NCBI GenBank assembly: GCA_963761905.1
Contig: CAVXIQ010000008.1
Coordinates: 490,275-554,274 of the forward strand
Origin: Gaiellasilicea sp963761905
Lineage (GTDB): Bacteria; Actinomycetota; Thermoleophilia; Gaiellales; Gaiellaceae
Reading direction: 5' to 3'
DNA length: 64,000 bases
Part shown: piece by piece, positions 1-7,983 of the stretch
Layout of the letters: each line of letters begins with the position of its first letter
How positions within the stretch are numbered: position 1 is the first letter of the stretch
Made by a program: the position numbers and the translations under genes
The notes under the pieces: model-generated
The model's input: the letters and a program-made list of their open reading frames with translations, nothing else
What the model was told of the DNA's origin: nothing
Databases searched by the model: none

Positions 1-510
1 GAGTTCACCGCGAAAACGACGTCGAAGCGGCTCGTCGCCGACCAGCTCACGTCCTTCAACAGGAGCTGGAAGAAGGTGAATCTGCGCGAGGCGCGGTCGA
101 AGAACCTGACGCCGTACGACGTCCTGATCATCGCCTCGATGATCGAGAAGGAGACGATCGCCCCCGAGGAGCGCGCCAAGGTCGCCGCCGTGATCTACAA
201 CCGGCTGAAGGCGGGAATGCCGCTTGGGATCGACGCGACGATCCGCTACGGGCTCGACATTCCCGGCACCGAGGCGCTCCGGGTCTCGCAGCTCGAAAGC
301 GACAACCCGTACAACACGCGCAACCGGACCGGGCTGCCGCCGACGCCGATCGCGAATCCTGGGCTCGCCTCGATGCGTGCCGCTGCGAAGCCGGCGGACG
401 CCGACTTCCTCTTTTTCGTGCGCAAGCCCGACAAGATCCACCACTTCTTCACGGCGAGCGAGTCGGAGTTCTTCGCCAAGGCGTGCGAGTACGGGTTTGG
501 CTGCGGCTGA
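1..510 (+). CDS. mltG: Endolytic murein transglycosylase MltG, C-terminal part (5' end outside window)
   Basis: The reading frame is open from base 1 and encodes 169 residues with no start in the window, so the N-terminal membrane anchor and LysM-like domain are missing. The visible part is the YceG/MltG catalytic core: an ASMIEKET block with the presumed catalytic Glu at visible residue 49, then PEERAKVAAVIYNRL, GMPLGIDATIRYG and a closing FFTASESEFF segment. MltG cleaves nascent glycan strands at the outer face of the membrane and terminates peptidoglycan chain growth. The next gene, aroE, starts 3 bases after the stop. In many Actinobacteria and Firmicutes mltG sits just upstream of aroE and the shikimate genes, as here. 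Confidence 0.93.
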   Translation, partial: EFTAKTTSKRLVADQLTSFNRSWKKVNLREARSKNLTPYDVLIIASMIEKETIAPEERAKVAAVIYNRLKAGMPLGIDATIRYGLDIPGTEALRVSQLESDNPYNTRNRTGLPPTPIANPGLASMRAAAKPADADFLFFVRKPDKIHHFFTASESEFFAKACEYGFGCG

Positions 511-513
511 TCG

Positions 514-1230
514 ATGATCGGCGGCACGACGGGACTCGTCGGTCTGCTGCGGGATCCCAAGGTGAGCTCGCTTTCGCCCCGGATGCACAACGCCGCCTTC
601 GCAGCGCGCGCGCTCGATCTGGCGTACGTCCCGCTCGGCGTTCCGCCGGAGCGGCTCGAGGACGCCGTTCGCGGGCTCGTCGCGCTCGGGTTCCTAGGCG
701 CGAACGTCACGACCCCGCACAAGAAGGCGGCGGCGCTGCTCTGCGACGAGGTCGAGGATGGTGTCGAGTCGGTGAACACGCTCGTGCTGCGCGACGGGCG
801 CGTGCTCGGTTCCAGCACGGACACGGCCGCGCTTGCAGACCGGCGTCCGAGGACCGCGGCGGTGATCGGTGCGGGCGGCGCGTCCGCAGCGTGGGTCGCC
901 GAGCTCGAGTCGCGTGGGACGCGGGTCCAGGTCTTCTCCCGAAAAGGCGCATGGCCGGCGCACACGGATGCGGCCGAGCTCGTCGTCCAGGCGACGCCGG
1001 TGAAAGACGAGCTGCTGTTCGAGCCGCGGCCGGGTCAGACCGTGATCGAGCTTGCGTACCGCATCGACGGCGGCGAGACGGCGCACGCCGCCGCCGCACG
1101 GGGGGCCGGCTGCGACGTGGTCGACGGGCTCGAGGTGCTGGTCGCGCAGGGAGCGGCCTCGTTCGAGCTCTGGACCGGCGTGCGCGCGCCGGTGGACGTG
1201 ATGCGTGCCGCAGTAGGTTTGCGTCCATGA
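514..1230 (+). CDS. aroE: Shikimate 5-dehydrogenase
   Basis: This enzyme reduces 3-dehydroshikimate to shikimate with NADPH in the common aromatic pathway. The product is 238 residues, shorter than the usual 260-290. The shikimate-binding motif NVTTPHK (64-70) carries the catalytic Lys70, and Asp103 lies in a STDT motif replacing the usual NTDG. A Rossmann glycine loop GAGGAS follows at 119-124. The usual NRT cofactor motif is weak (FSRKG), so cofactor preference is uncertain. The ATG start lies 3 bases after mltG, and the stop overlaps the aroC start as ATGA, indicating translational coupling in an aro operon. Confidence 0.9.
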   Translation: MIGGTTGLVGLLRDPKVSSLSPRMHNAAFAARALDLAYVPLGVPPERLEDAVRGLVALGFLGANVTTPHKKAAALLCDEVEDGVESVNTLVLRDGRVLGSSTDTAALADRRPRTAAVIGAGGASAAWVAELESRGTRVQVFSRKGAWPAHTDAAELVVQATPVKDELLFEPRPGQTVIELAYRIDGGETAHAAAARGAGCDVVDGLEVLVAQGAASFELWTGVRAPVDVMRAAVGLRP

Positions 1231-2309
1231 CGCTCGGGCTGACGACGGCCGGCGAATCGCACGGGCCGGCGCTCGTCGCGATCCTGACCGGCCTGCCCGC
1301 GGGGCTCTCGCTGGATCGGGCCGCGATCGACGCGGATCTGCGCCGCCGCCAGCAGGGCTACGGCCGGAGCCCCCGCCAGCAGCTCGAGCAGGACGTCGTC
1401 GAGGTGCTTGCCGGCCTGCGCCACGGGAAGACGCTCGGGACGCCCCTTGCGCTCGTCGTCCGCAACCGCGATCACGCGAACTGGGAGTGGGGAATGAGCC
1501 CGTGGCCGCCGGAGGGCGAGCCGAGCGGGAAGGGGACGAAGCCGGTGACGCTTCCTCGACCGGGGCACGCCGATCTCGCCGGTTCGCTCAAGTACGGCCA
1601 CGAGGACGTGCGGAACGCGCTCGAGCGCGCGAGCGCGCGGCACACGGCGGTGCTCGTCGCGGCCGGCGCCGTCGCGAAGGCGCTGCTGCGCGAGCTCGGG
1701 ATCGAGGTCGCCGGCGCGGTCGTCGAGGTCGGCGGCGAAACGGAGGAGCAGGCGCAACGCGAGGCAACCGACGCGGCGAAGGGGGATCGCGACACGCTCG
1801 GCGGGATCGTCGAGGTGCGGGCGACCGGCGTCTGTCCCGGGCTCGGCTCGTATGCGAGCCGCGAGGATCGGCTGGACGGGCGGCTGGCGGCGGCGCTGAT
1901 GTCGATCCAGGCGGTCAAGGGCGTCGAGGTCGGCGACGGGTTCGCGCTCGCGCGCGTCCGCGGCTCGGAAGCCCATGACGAGATCGAGCCGGGTCTGCGC
2001 CGTCGCTCGAATCGCGCGGGCGGGATCGAGGCCGGAGTCTCGAACGGCGAGGACATCGTGGTTCGCGCGGCGATGAAGCCGCTGCCGACGCTGATGAAGC
2101 CGCTCGACTCGGTCGATCTCGCCAACGGGAAGGCCGCGCAGGCGCTCGTCGAGCGGAGCGACGTCCACGCGGTCGAGGCGCTCGCGGTCGTGGCGGAGGC
2201 TGCCGTCGCCTGGGAGCTCGCGCGGGCGGCGAAGGAGAAGTTCGGCGGCGACGCGATCGGCGACCTCGTCGTGGCTCACGCTGCCTATCTCGAGCGCATC
2301 GCCCCTTGA
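1227..2309 (+). CDS. aroC: Chorismate synthase
   Basis: Converts 5-enolpyruvylshikimate 3-phosphate to chorismate using reduced FMN. The 360-residue length is typical. It opens with the family's TAGESHGPALVAI signature, followed by RRRQQGYGRSPRQ, the central RASARHTA motif and the C-terminal GGIEAGVSNGE and MKPLPT motifs, so all classic signatures are intact. The ATG start at 1227 overlaps the aroE stop; a longer upstream reading in the same frame is only the antisense-like shadow of aroE. The stop overlaps the TTG start of the next gene (TTGA). Confidence 0.97.
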   Translation: MTLGLTTAGESHGPALVAILTGLPAGLSLDRAAIDADLRRRQQGYGRSPRQQLEQDVVEVLAGLRHGKTLGTPLALVVRNRDHANWEWGMSPWPPEGEPSGKGTKPVTLPRPGHADLAGSLKYGHEDVRNALERASARHTAVLVAAGAVAKALLRELGIEVAGAVVEVGGETEEQAQREATDAAKGDRDTLGGIVEVRATGVCPGLGSYASREDRLDGRLAAALMSIQAVKGVEVGDGFALARVRGSEAHDEIEPGLRRRSNRAGGIEAGVSNGEDIVVRAAMKPLPTLMKPLDSVDLANGKAAQALVERSDVHAVEALAVVAEAAVAWELARAAKEKFGGDAIGDLVVAHAAYLERIAP

Positions 2310-3721
2310 ACCGTCACGTCGCCCTCGTGGGGTTCATGGGCGCAGGCAAGTCCCAGCTCGGGGTCGAGGCGGCGAGCCGGCTGGGGTGGAGGCTGACCGA
2401 CGTCGACGAGCGGATCGAGGCGAGTCGGAAGCAGTCGATCGCCTCGATCTTCGCGGAGCTGGGCGAGGCGGCGTTTCGACGGATCGAGCGCGACTTCGTG
2501 AAGGCGGCACTCGAGGAAGAGGCCCCCTCGGTGCTCGTTCTCGGCGGCGGGGCGGTGGAGACACCCGACGTGCGCCGGCTGCTTCGCGAGCGGGCGGTGA
2601 CGGTTCTCGTCGACGTCGACGTCGAGACGGCCTGGTCGCGCGCCGGAGGGACCGACCGGCCGCTGGCGCAGGACGAGGCAGACTTTCGCCGGCGCTACGC
2701 GGAACGGGCGCCGATCTACGACGCGGTCGCCGATGCGAGGACGACCGACATCGACGGCGTCGTGCTCGCCGCTGCCGGGATCCACATCGACGCCGGCGCG
2801 CTCGAGCGGCTCGGAGAGGTCGTGCCCGGAGACGGCCCGGTCGAGATCGCCGCCGACGCGCACGTGGCGGGGATCTACGGGATGGAGGCGCAGCTCGCGC
2901 TTGGCGCCCGCGTGCGCGACCTGCACGAGCTCCCGCAGGGCGAGGCGGCAAAGTCCGTGGCTGCGGTCGAGCGGCTCTGGCGCGAGCTTCGACTCGACCG
3001 CCAGGGGACGCTCGTCGCGCTCGGCGGCGGCACCACGACCGACGTCGCCGGCTTCGTTGCTGCGACCTGGCTGCGTGGGATCGCCTGGGTCGCTGTGCCG
3101 ACGACGCTCGTCGGCCAGGTCGACGCGGCGATCGGCGGCAAGACGGCGATCGACCTGCCCGGCGGCAAGAACCTCGTCGGCGCCTTCCACTGGCCCGTGC
3201 GCACGGTGATCGACCCGCTCCTGCTCGAGACGCTTCCCGAGGAGGAGCTCGCGAACGGGCGTGCCGAGCTCGTCAAGACGGGGCTGCTCGCGGGAGAGCC
3301 GTTCTGGGACCTGCCGCTCGCGGAGGCTGTTCGCCGCTGCGCCGCCTTCAAGGCCGCGATCTGCCTCCGCGATCCGCACGACCTCGGCGAGCGCGCGCAG
3401 CTCAACCTCGGGCACACGTTCGCGCACGCGCTCGAGGCCGCCGCCGACTTCGAGCTGCCGCACGGGCGCGCGGTCGCGCTCGGCCTGCTCGCGGCGCTCC
3501 GGCTCTCCGGTCTCGACACCACCGTCGTCGAGGAGCAGCTGCAGCCCGAGCCGGCGCGGGTCGATCGAGATCGCGCCTGGGCGGCGCTTGCGCGCGACAA
3601 GAAGGCGGAGAGCGGGATCCCGAAGCTCGTCCTGCTCGATGCCCCCGGCAGGCCGCGGCTCGGGGTCGAGCTGCCGCCTGACGAGATCCGTGCGTCCCTC
3701 GATTCCTTGATCGCCGGATAG
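2306..3721 (+). CDS. aroKB: Bifunctional shikimate kinase / 3-dehydroquinate synthase
   Basis: One 471-residue chain carries two aromatic-pathway enzymes. Residues 1 to about 160 are shikimate kinase: Walker A GFMGAGKS (9-16), the DVDER shikimate-binding motif (32-36) and GGGAV (80-84). Residues about 165-471 are dehydroquinate synthase: GGGTTTDVAGF (240-250), VPTTLVGQVDA (264-274), GGK (277-279), and presumed zinc ligands Glu321 (NGRAE), His370 (NLGHTF) and His386. The synthase half is about 40 residues shorter than free AroB, mainly at its N-terminus. AroK-AroB fusions are known (for example in Thermotoga). The TTG start is chosen because it overlaps the aroC stop and begins directly at the kinase beta-strand. 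Confidence 0.93.
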   Translation: MNRHVALVGFMGAGKSQLGVEAASRLGWRLTDVDERIEASRKQSIASIFAELGEAAFRRIERDFVKAALEEEAPSVLVLGGGAVETPDVRRLLRERAVTVLVDVDVETAWSRAGGTDRPLAQDEADFRRRYAERAPIYDAVADARTTDIDGVVLAAAGIHIDAGALERLGEVVPGDGPVEIAADAHVAGIYGMEAQLALGARVRDLHELPQGEAAKSVAAVERLWRELRLDRQGTLVALGGGTTTDVAGFVAATWLRGIAWVAVPTTLVGQVDAAIGGKTAIDLPGGKNLVGAFHWPVRTVIDPLLLETLPEEELANGRAELVKTGLLAGEPFWDLPLAEAVRRCAAFKAAICLRDPHDLGERAQLNLGHTFAHALEAAADFELPHGRAVALGLLAALRLSGLDTTVVEEQLQPEPARVDRDRAWAALARDKKAESGIPKLVLLDAPGRPRLGVELPPDEIRASLDSLIAG

Positions 3722-3730
3722 AGTCGCCCG

Positions 3731-4171
3731 ATGCGCGTGGCCGTCCTCAACGGGGTGAACCTCGACGTGCTCGGGCGTCGCAGCCCCGAGCACTACGGCG
3801 GGCTCACCCTCGCCGAGCTCGAGAGCCGGATCTACGCCTGGTCGAAGGAGCTCGAGTGCACGACCCGCTGCCGGCAGACGAATCACGAGGGCCAGTTCGT
3901 CGAGTGGTGCCACGACGCGCTCGACTGGGCCGACGGCGTCATCCTCAACCCGGGCGCGTGGAGCCACTACAGCTATGCGATCCGCGACGCCGTCGAGCTG
4001 TTCACGATCCCGGTCGTCGAGGTTCACCTCTCGAACATCCAGGAGCGCGAGGAGTGGCGTCGGCAGTCGGTGGTCGCCGATCTGGCGACGAAGACGATCT
4101 ACGGCAAGGGCCCGGACGGCTATCGCGAGGCGCTCGCGCTGCTCGTGGAACGGGCGAAGGAGGCTGCATGA
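3731..4171 (+). CDS. aroQ: 3-dehydroquinate dehydratase, type II
   Basis: Dehydrates 3-dehydroquinate to 3-dehydroshikimate as a dodecamer. The length of 146 residues is typical of the small type II enzyme. Family motifs are complete: NGVNLDVLG with catalytic Tyr22 in the RRSPEHYG loop, NHEGQFVEW near 51-59, NPGAWSHYS with presumed catalytic His79, and EVHLSN (97-102) followed by REEWR. It lies 9 bases after aroKB and overlaps the next gene by ATGA. Together with aroE, aroC and aroKB it completes most of the shikimate pathway in one operon; aroA and the DAHP synthase are not in the window. Confidence 0.96.
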   Translation: MRVAVLNGVNLDVLGRRSPEHYGGLTLAELESRIYAWSKELECTTRCRQTNHEGQFVEWCHDALDWADGVILNPGAWSHYSYAIRDAVELFTIPVVEVHLSNIQEREEWRRQSVVADLATKTIYGKGPDGYREALALLVERAKEAA

Positions 4172-5209
4172 GTCGGATCGAGCGGCTGGCCGCGCTCCTC
4201 GACGTGCCGCTGCTCGTGACGAGCGGCGTCAACGTCCGCTACCTGACGGGGCTTGCCAGCTCGAACGCTGCCGTTGCTTGTCGAGCCGGGCGGCGAGGCG
4301 ACCCTCTTCACCGACTTTCGCTACGCGAAGCGGGCGCGCGCGGTCGAGGAGGTTCGCTTCGAGCAGACGGCGCGCGCGGTGATCGGCGACCTGGCGACGC
4401 GGCTCGCGGGGCAGACGATCGGGATCGAGGCGGACGTGCTCAGCGTGGCCTCGCTCCACACGCTGCGGGACGGCGGTGTCGCGGCCGAGCCGACCTCCGG
4501 GCTCGTCGAGCGACTGCGCGCGATCAAGGAGCCGGCCGAGCTCGAGAGCCTGCGCCAGGCGGCCGCGATCTCCGACGAGGTTTACGGCGCGCTCGGCGAG
4601 GAGCGGTTCGTCGGCCGAACGGAGATCGAGCTCGCGTGGCGCGTCCGCGAGCTCTTCAACGAGCACGGCTCGTCGGAGCTCTCGTTCGACACGCTCGTCG
4701 CAGCCGCCGAGAACGGCGCGAATCCTCACTCGGAGCTGCGCGACGTCCCGATTCCCGCGAACACGCTCGTGATCGTCGACGCCGGCTGTCGGATCGACGG
4801 CTATGCGTCCGACTGCACGCGGACATTTGCCACCGGCGACCTCTCCGACGAGCTTGCGCGCGCCTACGACGTCTGCCTCGAGGCCCAGCTTGCGGCGCTG
4901 GAGGCGATGGGCCCGGGAGTCACCGGCCGCGACGCCGACGCCGCCGCGCGCGAGGTGATCGCGGCTGCAGGCTGGGGCGAGGAGTTCGGTCACGGTCTCG
5001 GCCACGGAATCGGGCTCGAGGTGCACGAGGCGCCGGCGGCTCGGCCCGAGTCGACCGACACGCTCGAGTCCGGCAACGTCGTCAGCTGCGAGCCGGGGAT
5101 CTACCTCGCGGACGTCGCCGGCGTGCGGATCGAGGACATGGTGCTGATCACCGACGACGGCCGGGAACGGCTGACGACCGTCGGCAAGGAGCTCGTCACC
5201 GTCAGCTAG
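4168..5209 (+). CDS. Xaa-Pro aminopeptidase / M24 metallopeptidase (single frameshift near 4275)
   Basis: A proline-type aminopeptidase of the M24 (pita-bread) family. The N-terminus is read from ATG 4168, overlapping the aroQ stop: MSRIERLAALL, then a creatinase-like NVRYLTGLASSNAA. The frame then breaks near 4272-4276 and continues one base later as LLVEPGGEATLFTDFRY to the stop at 5209. Removing one T from GTTGCTTG would restore a continuous protein of about 346 residues. The metal-binding set is intact in the second frame: Asp in IVDAG and SDCTRTF, His in GHGLGHGIG, Glu in CEPGIYL and in RIEDMV. The position between aroQ and efp matches the pepP/yqhT locus elsewhere. A sequencing indel is more likely than a true pseudogene. 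Confidence 0.88.
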
Positions 5210-5223
5210 TCTGGCGCCCGCTC

Positions 5224-5790
5224 ATGGCCGACGTCGTCTCCACGAACGAGTTCAAGAACGGCATGCACGTCGAGATCGAGGGCTCCGTCTGGCGGATTCT
5301 CGAGTTCCAGCACGTCAAGCCGGGCAAGGGCGGCGCGTTCGTGCGGACGAAGGTGCGGAGCATCGACTCCGGCTCGGTCGTCGACAAGACCTTCCGCGCG
5401 GGCGAGAAGTTCCCGCGCGTCTTCACCGAGACGAAGAACATGCAGTACCTCTACGACTCGGGCGACGAGGTCGTGTTCATGGACGAGACGACCTACGAGC
5501 AGATGTCGATGCCGCATGCCGCGCTCGAGGCCGAGCTGCCGTTCATGCAGCCCTCGACGCCGGTGCAGCTCCTGTTCGTCGGCGGCAAGCCGAGCGGGAT
5601 CCAGCTCCCGTCGTCGCTCGAGCTCGCGGTGACGGAGACCGAGCCGGGCGTCAAGGGCGACACGGTCTCGAACGTGACGAAGCCGGCGACGCTCGAGACG
5701 GGCGCCGTCGTCCAGGTGCCGCTCTTCGTCAACCGGGGCGACCGGATCAAGGTCGACCCCCGCGACGGCCGCTACATCTCCCGCGCCTGA
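5224..5790 (+). CDS. efp: Translation elongation factor P
   Basis: EF-P binds between the ribosomal P and E sites and relieves stalling at polyproline stretches. The 188-residue product has the expected KOW-like N domain with the tip motif KPGKGGAF carrying the lysine that is modified in many bacteria, then the two OB domains and the conserved C-terminus NRGDRIKVDPRDGRYISR. The ATG start lies 14 bases after the aminopeptidase. The neighbours (aroQ, pepP-like, then biotin carboxylase genes) are those of a widely conserved gene order. No EF-P modification enzyme is seen in the window. Confidence 0.97.
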   Translation: MADVVSTNEFKNGMHVEIEGSVWRILEFQHVKPGKGGAFVRTKVRSIDSGSVVDKTFRAGEKFPRVFTETKNMQYLYDSGDEVVFMDETTYEQMSMPHAALEAELPFMQPSTPVQLLFVGGKPSGIQLPSSLELAVTETEPGVKGDTVSNVTKPATLETGAVVQVPLFVNRGDRIKVDPRDGRYISRA

Positions 5791-6153
5791 CGCGTGGATC
5801 GACCGGAGCGCCGTGCCCGCTGCCGCGACGTTCAACGGCGCCTCGGGGTCGTTCTCGACGTACTCCCAGAGCGTCACCAGGAAGCCGTCGCGCTCGTGCG
5901 GACCCCCAGGCACCGCCCGCGTTGGGCCTGCAACTGGGAGCCCGCGATCCTGGATCCCGGCCACGAGCTCGAGCTCCTTCTCGACCCAGGAACGGCCGCG
6001 CAACCGCGCGAACGTCACCGGCACGCGCGCGACGACCGGAGTGGGCGCGAGGTGGACGAGCACGTTCGTCAGGTCGCGGAGGACGCGCGGCTCCTCGACT
6101 CTCAGGCCGAGCTCGCGGGCGACCGCGACCGCGGCTTCGACCGCTTCCCTCAC
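5791..6153 (-). pseudogene. 3'-truncated aminoglycoside phosphotransferase-like (APH) kinase remnant
   Basis: On the minus strand a GTG-started frame encodes about 120 residues resembling the N-lobe of APH/choline-kinase-like phosphotransferases: VLRDLTNVLVHLAPTPVVAR, a WVEKELELV helix, GPHERDGFLVTLWEYVE (hinge region) and GTALRSIHA. The family normally continues for another 150-180 residues with the catalytic HGD and DxD motifs. Here the similarity stops exactly at the efp stop codon and the open frame simply runs on as antisense of efp. I read it as a truncated remnant. It is the only minus-strand coding signal in the first 11 kb. Confidence 0.55.
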
Positions 6154-6170
6154 TCGCTAGGGTCTACCAC

Positions 6171-7970
6171 GTGCCGCGGCTCGTCGACACCTCCATCCGC
6201 CTGCTCTCGCAGGAGCCGCTCGCGGGGAGGATGCCGACCGCCGATCTCCTCGGCCTCGCCGAGGTGCTCGACACCGCCGGGTTCGCGTGCCTCGAGGTCT
6301 CGGGCGGCGGCGTCTTCGACTCGGCTGTCCGCCGCGGCGTCGAGAGCCCCTGGGAGCGGATCCGTGCGCTCAAGTCGCGGACGAAGACGCCACTCGGGCT
6401 CGCCCTCCGCGGTCGCTTCCTCGTCGGCTCGAGGCCGGTCGGCGCCGACTTCGTCCGCCGCTTCGTCGCCTCCGCCGCCGAAAACGGGATCGACGTCTTC
6501 CGCCTCCACGACCCGCTCAACGACGTCTCGAACCTCCGCGAGGCGGGCGAGGCGATCGTCGGCGCCGGCAAGGAATTCCACGCGGGCCTCGTCTATAGCC
6601 CGGGCCAGAACGACGCCGTCCATGCGCTCGTCGAGCAGGCGAAGCAGCTTGGAGACCTCGGCGCGAACCGAGCGCTGATCCACGATCCCACGGGCGGGCT
6701 CGAGCCGCATCAGAGCGGCGAGCTCGTCGCCAAGATCGCCGAGGCATCCGGGCTGCCGGTCGGCTTCTACTGCCAGGGCGCGGCGGGTACGGGTCTCGCC
6801 GACTCGCTCGAGGCTGCGCGCGCCGGCGCCGATCTGATCGCCTGCGCGCTCTACCCGCTCGCGCTCTCGCTCCACCGCGTCGCCGGCGAGTCGCTCGCCT
6901 CGGCGCTCGCCGGAATGGGGATGGGAACCGGCGTCGACGTGGCCCGGCTGTGGGAGGGATCCGACCTCGTCGACGAGCACCTCGAGGATGTCCCGATCGC
7001 GCCGCTCGCGCCTCGGCTCGCCGTGCGCGCGGCCGAGTACGACCTGCCGGCGGGCCTCGTCGCCGCCCTCGACGGCCAGCTCCGCTCGCACGCCGCCGAC
7101 GATCGCCTGCTCGAGGTGCTGGACGAGCTGACGCTGATCCGCCGCGAGGCAGGCTGGCCTCCCCTCGCCGCCCCGATTGGCCAGATCCTCGCGTCGCAGG
7201 CGCTGATCCACGTTCTCTCGGCGCGCCGCTACGGCACGGTCGTCGACGAGTTCCGGGCGCTCGTGCAGGGCCGTTACGGCAAGCCGCCGAGCGAGATCGA
7301 CGCAACCGTCGCCCGCGCGATCGCGTTGCTGTCCGACGGCGTGCCGCTGGACGAGGATCCGCCGAGCGAGGAGGACGTGCGCGCCGAGGCCGAGGGGCTG
7401 GCCGCGAGCGAGGAGGAGCTCGTCCTGATCGCCCTCTTCGGCGACGAGGCCGAGGCGCTCCTGCACTCGATCCGCGCCCGTCACTCGCGCGACGACGGGC
7501 TCGCGGCGGGCGTCGACCAGACCCGAGCGGAGCGAATTCGGGAACTCGTCCGAATCGTTCAGGAAAGCGGCGTCGCCGAGGTGGAGATCGAGGACGAAGG
7601 GATGCGGGTCTCGGTGCGTAGGGCCGACGCGCCGGCGCCGCTCCAGCTCGTAGCGCCGCTTGCGGAGGAGGAGCCGGGCGACCTGCCGATCGTGCCGGCC
7701 GAACGCGTGTCGTCGTCGCGTGTCGAGTCGCCGATGGTCGGCGTCTTCTACCGCGCGCCGGAGCCCGGCTCGCCGCCCTTCGTCGAGATCGGCGACGTTG
7801 TCGCCGCCGGCCAGACGCTGTGCCTCCTCGAGGCGATGAAGCTCTTCAACGAGCTCGAGGCGGAGAACGCCGGCCGCGTCACCGCGATCCACGTCGAGAA
7901 CGGCCAGCCCGTCGAGTTCGGTCAGCTCCTCTTCGAGCTCGAGCCGATCGCCGCGCCGCCGATTCTCTGA
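6171..7970 (+). CDS. Carboxyltransferase-fold / biotin carboxyl carrier fusion protein with degenerate catalytic site
   Basis: A 599-residue protein starting at GTG 6171. Residues 1 to about 430 align by eye with the carboxyltransferase domain of oxaloacetate decarboxylase alpha / pyruvate carboxylase B (SGGGVFDS, SPWERIRALK, ENGIDVFRLHDPLNDVSNL, PIGQILASQALIHVL). The C-terminus is a biotinyl domain with EAMKL and biotinylatable Lys557. Every key active-site residue of the family seems replaced: the metal-ligand Asp of LRDxHQS is Leu11, the carbamylated Lys of IKDMSG is His171 (IHDPTGG), and the HxH metal pair is Tyr200-Cys-Gln202. The gene occupies the accB position before accC, so I infer it serves as the biotin carrier of an acyl-CoA carboxylase, with the dead domain as scaffold. 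A divergent active enzyme cannot be excluded. Confidence 0.85.
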   Translation: MPRLVDTSIRLLSQEPLAGRMPTADLLGLAEVLDTAGFACLEVSGGGVFDSAVRRGVESPWERIRALKSRTKTPLGLALRGRFLVGSRPVGADFVRRFVASAAENGIDVFRLHDPLNDVSNLREAGEAIVGAGKEFHAGLVYSPGQNDAVHALVEQAKQLGDLGANRALIHDPTGGLEPHQSGELVAKIAEASGLPVGFYCQGAAGTGLADSLEAARAGADLIACALYPLALSLHRVAGESLASALAGMGMGTGVDVARLWEGSDLVDEHLEDVPIAPLAPRLAVRAAEYDLPAGLVAALDGQLRSHAADDRLLEVLDELTLIRREAGWPPLAAPIGQILASQALIHVLSARRYGTVVDEFRALVQGRYGKPPSEIDATVARAIALLSDGVPLDEDPPSEEDVRAEAEGLAASEEELVLIALFGDEAEALLHSIRARHSRDDGLAAGVDQTRAERIRELVRIVQESGVAEVEIEDEGMRVSVRRADAPAPLQLVAPLAEEEPGDLPIVPAERVSSSRVESPMVGVFYRAPEPGSPPFVEIGDVVAAGQTLCLLEAMKLFNELEAENAGRVTAIHVENGQPVEFGQLLFELEPIAAPPIL

Positions 7971-7983
7971 TGGCCGTCCTCTG

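Noticed and set aside
5206..6153. A full 315-residue minus-strand protein over efp
   Set aside because: Only the first 120 residues have coding character; the rest is antisense of the intact efp gene.
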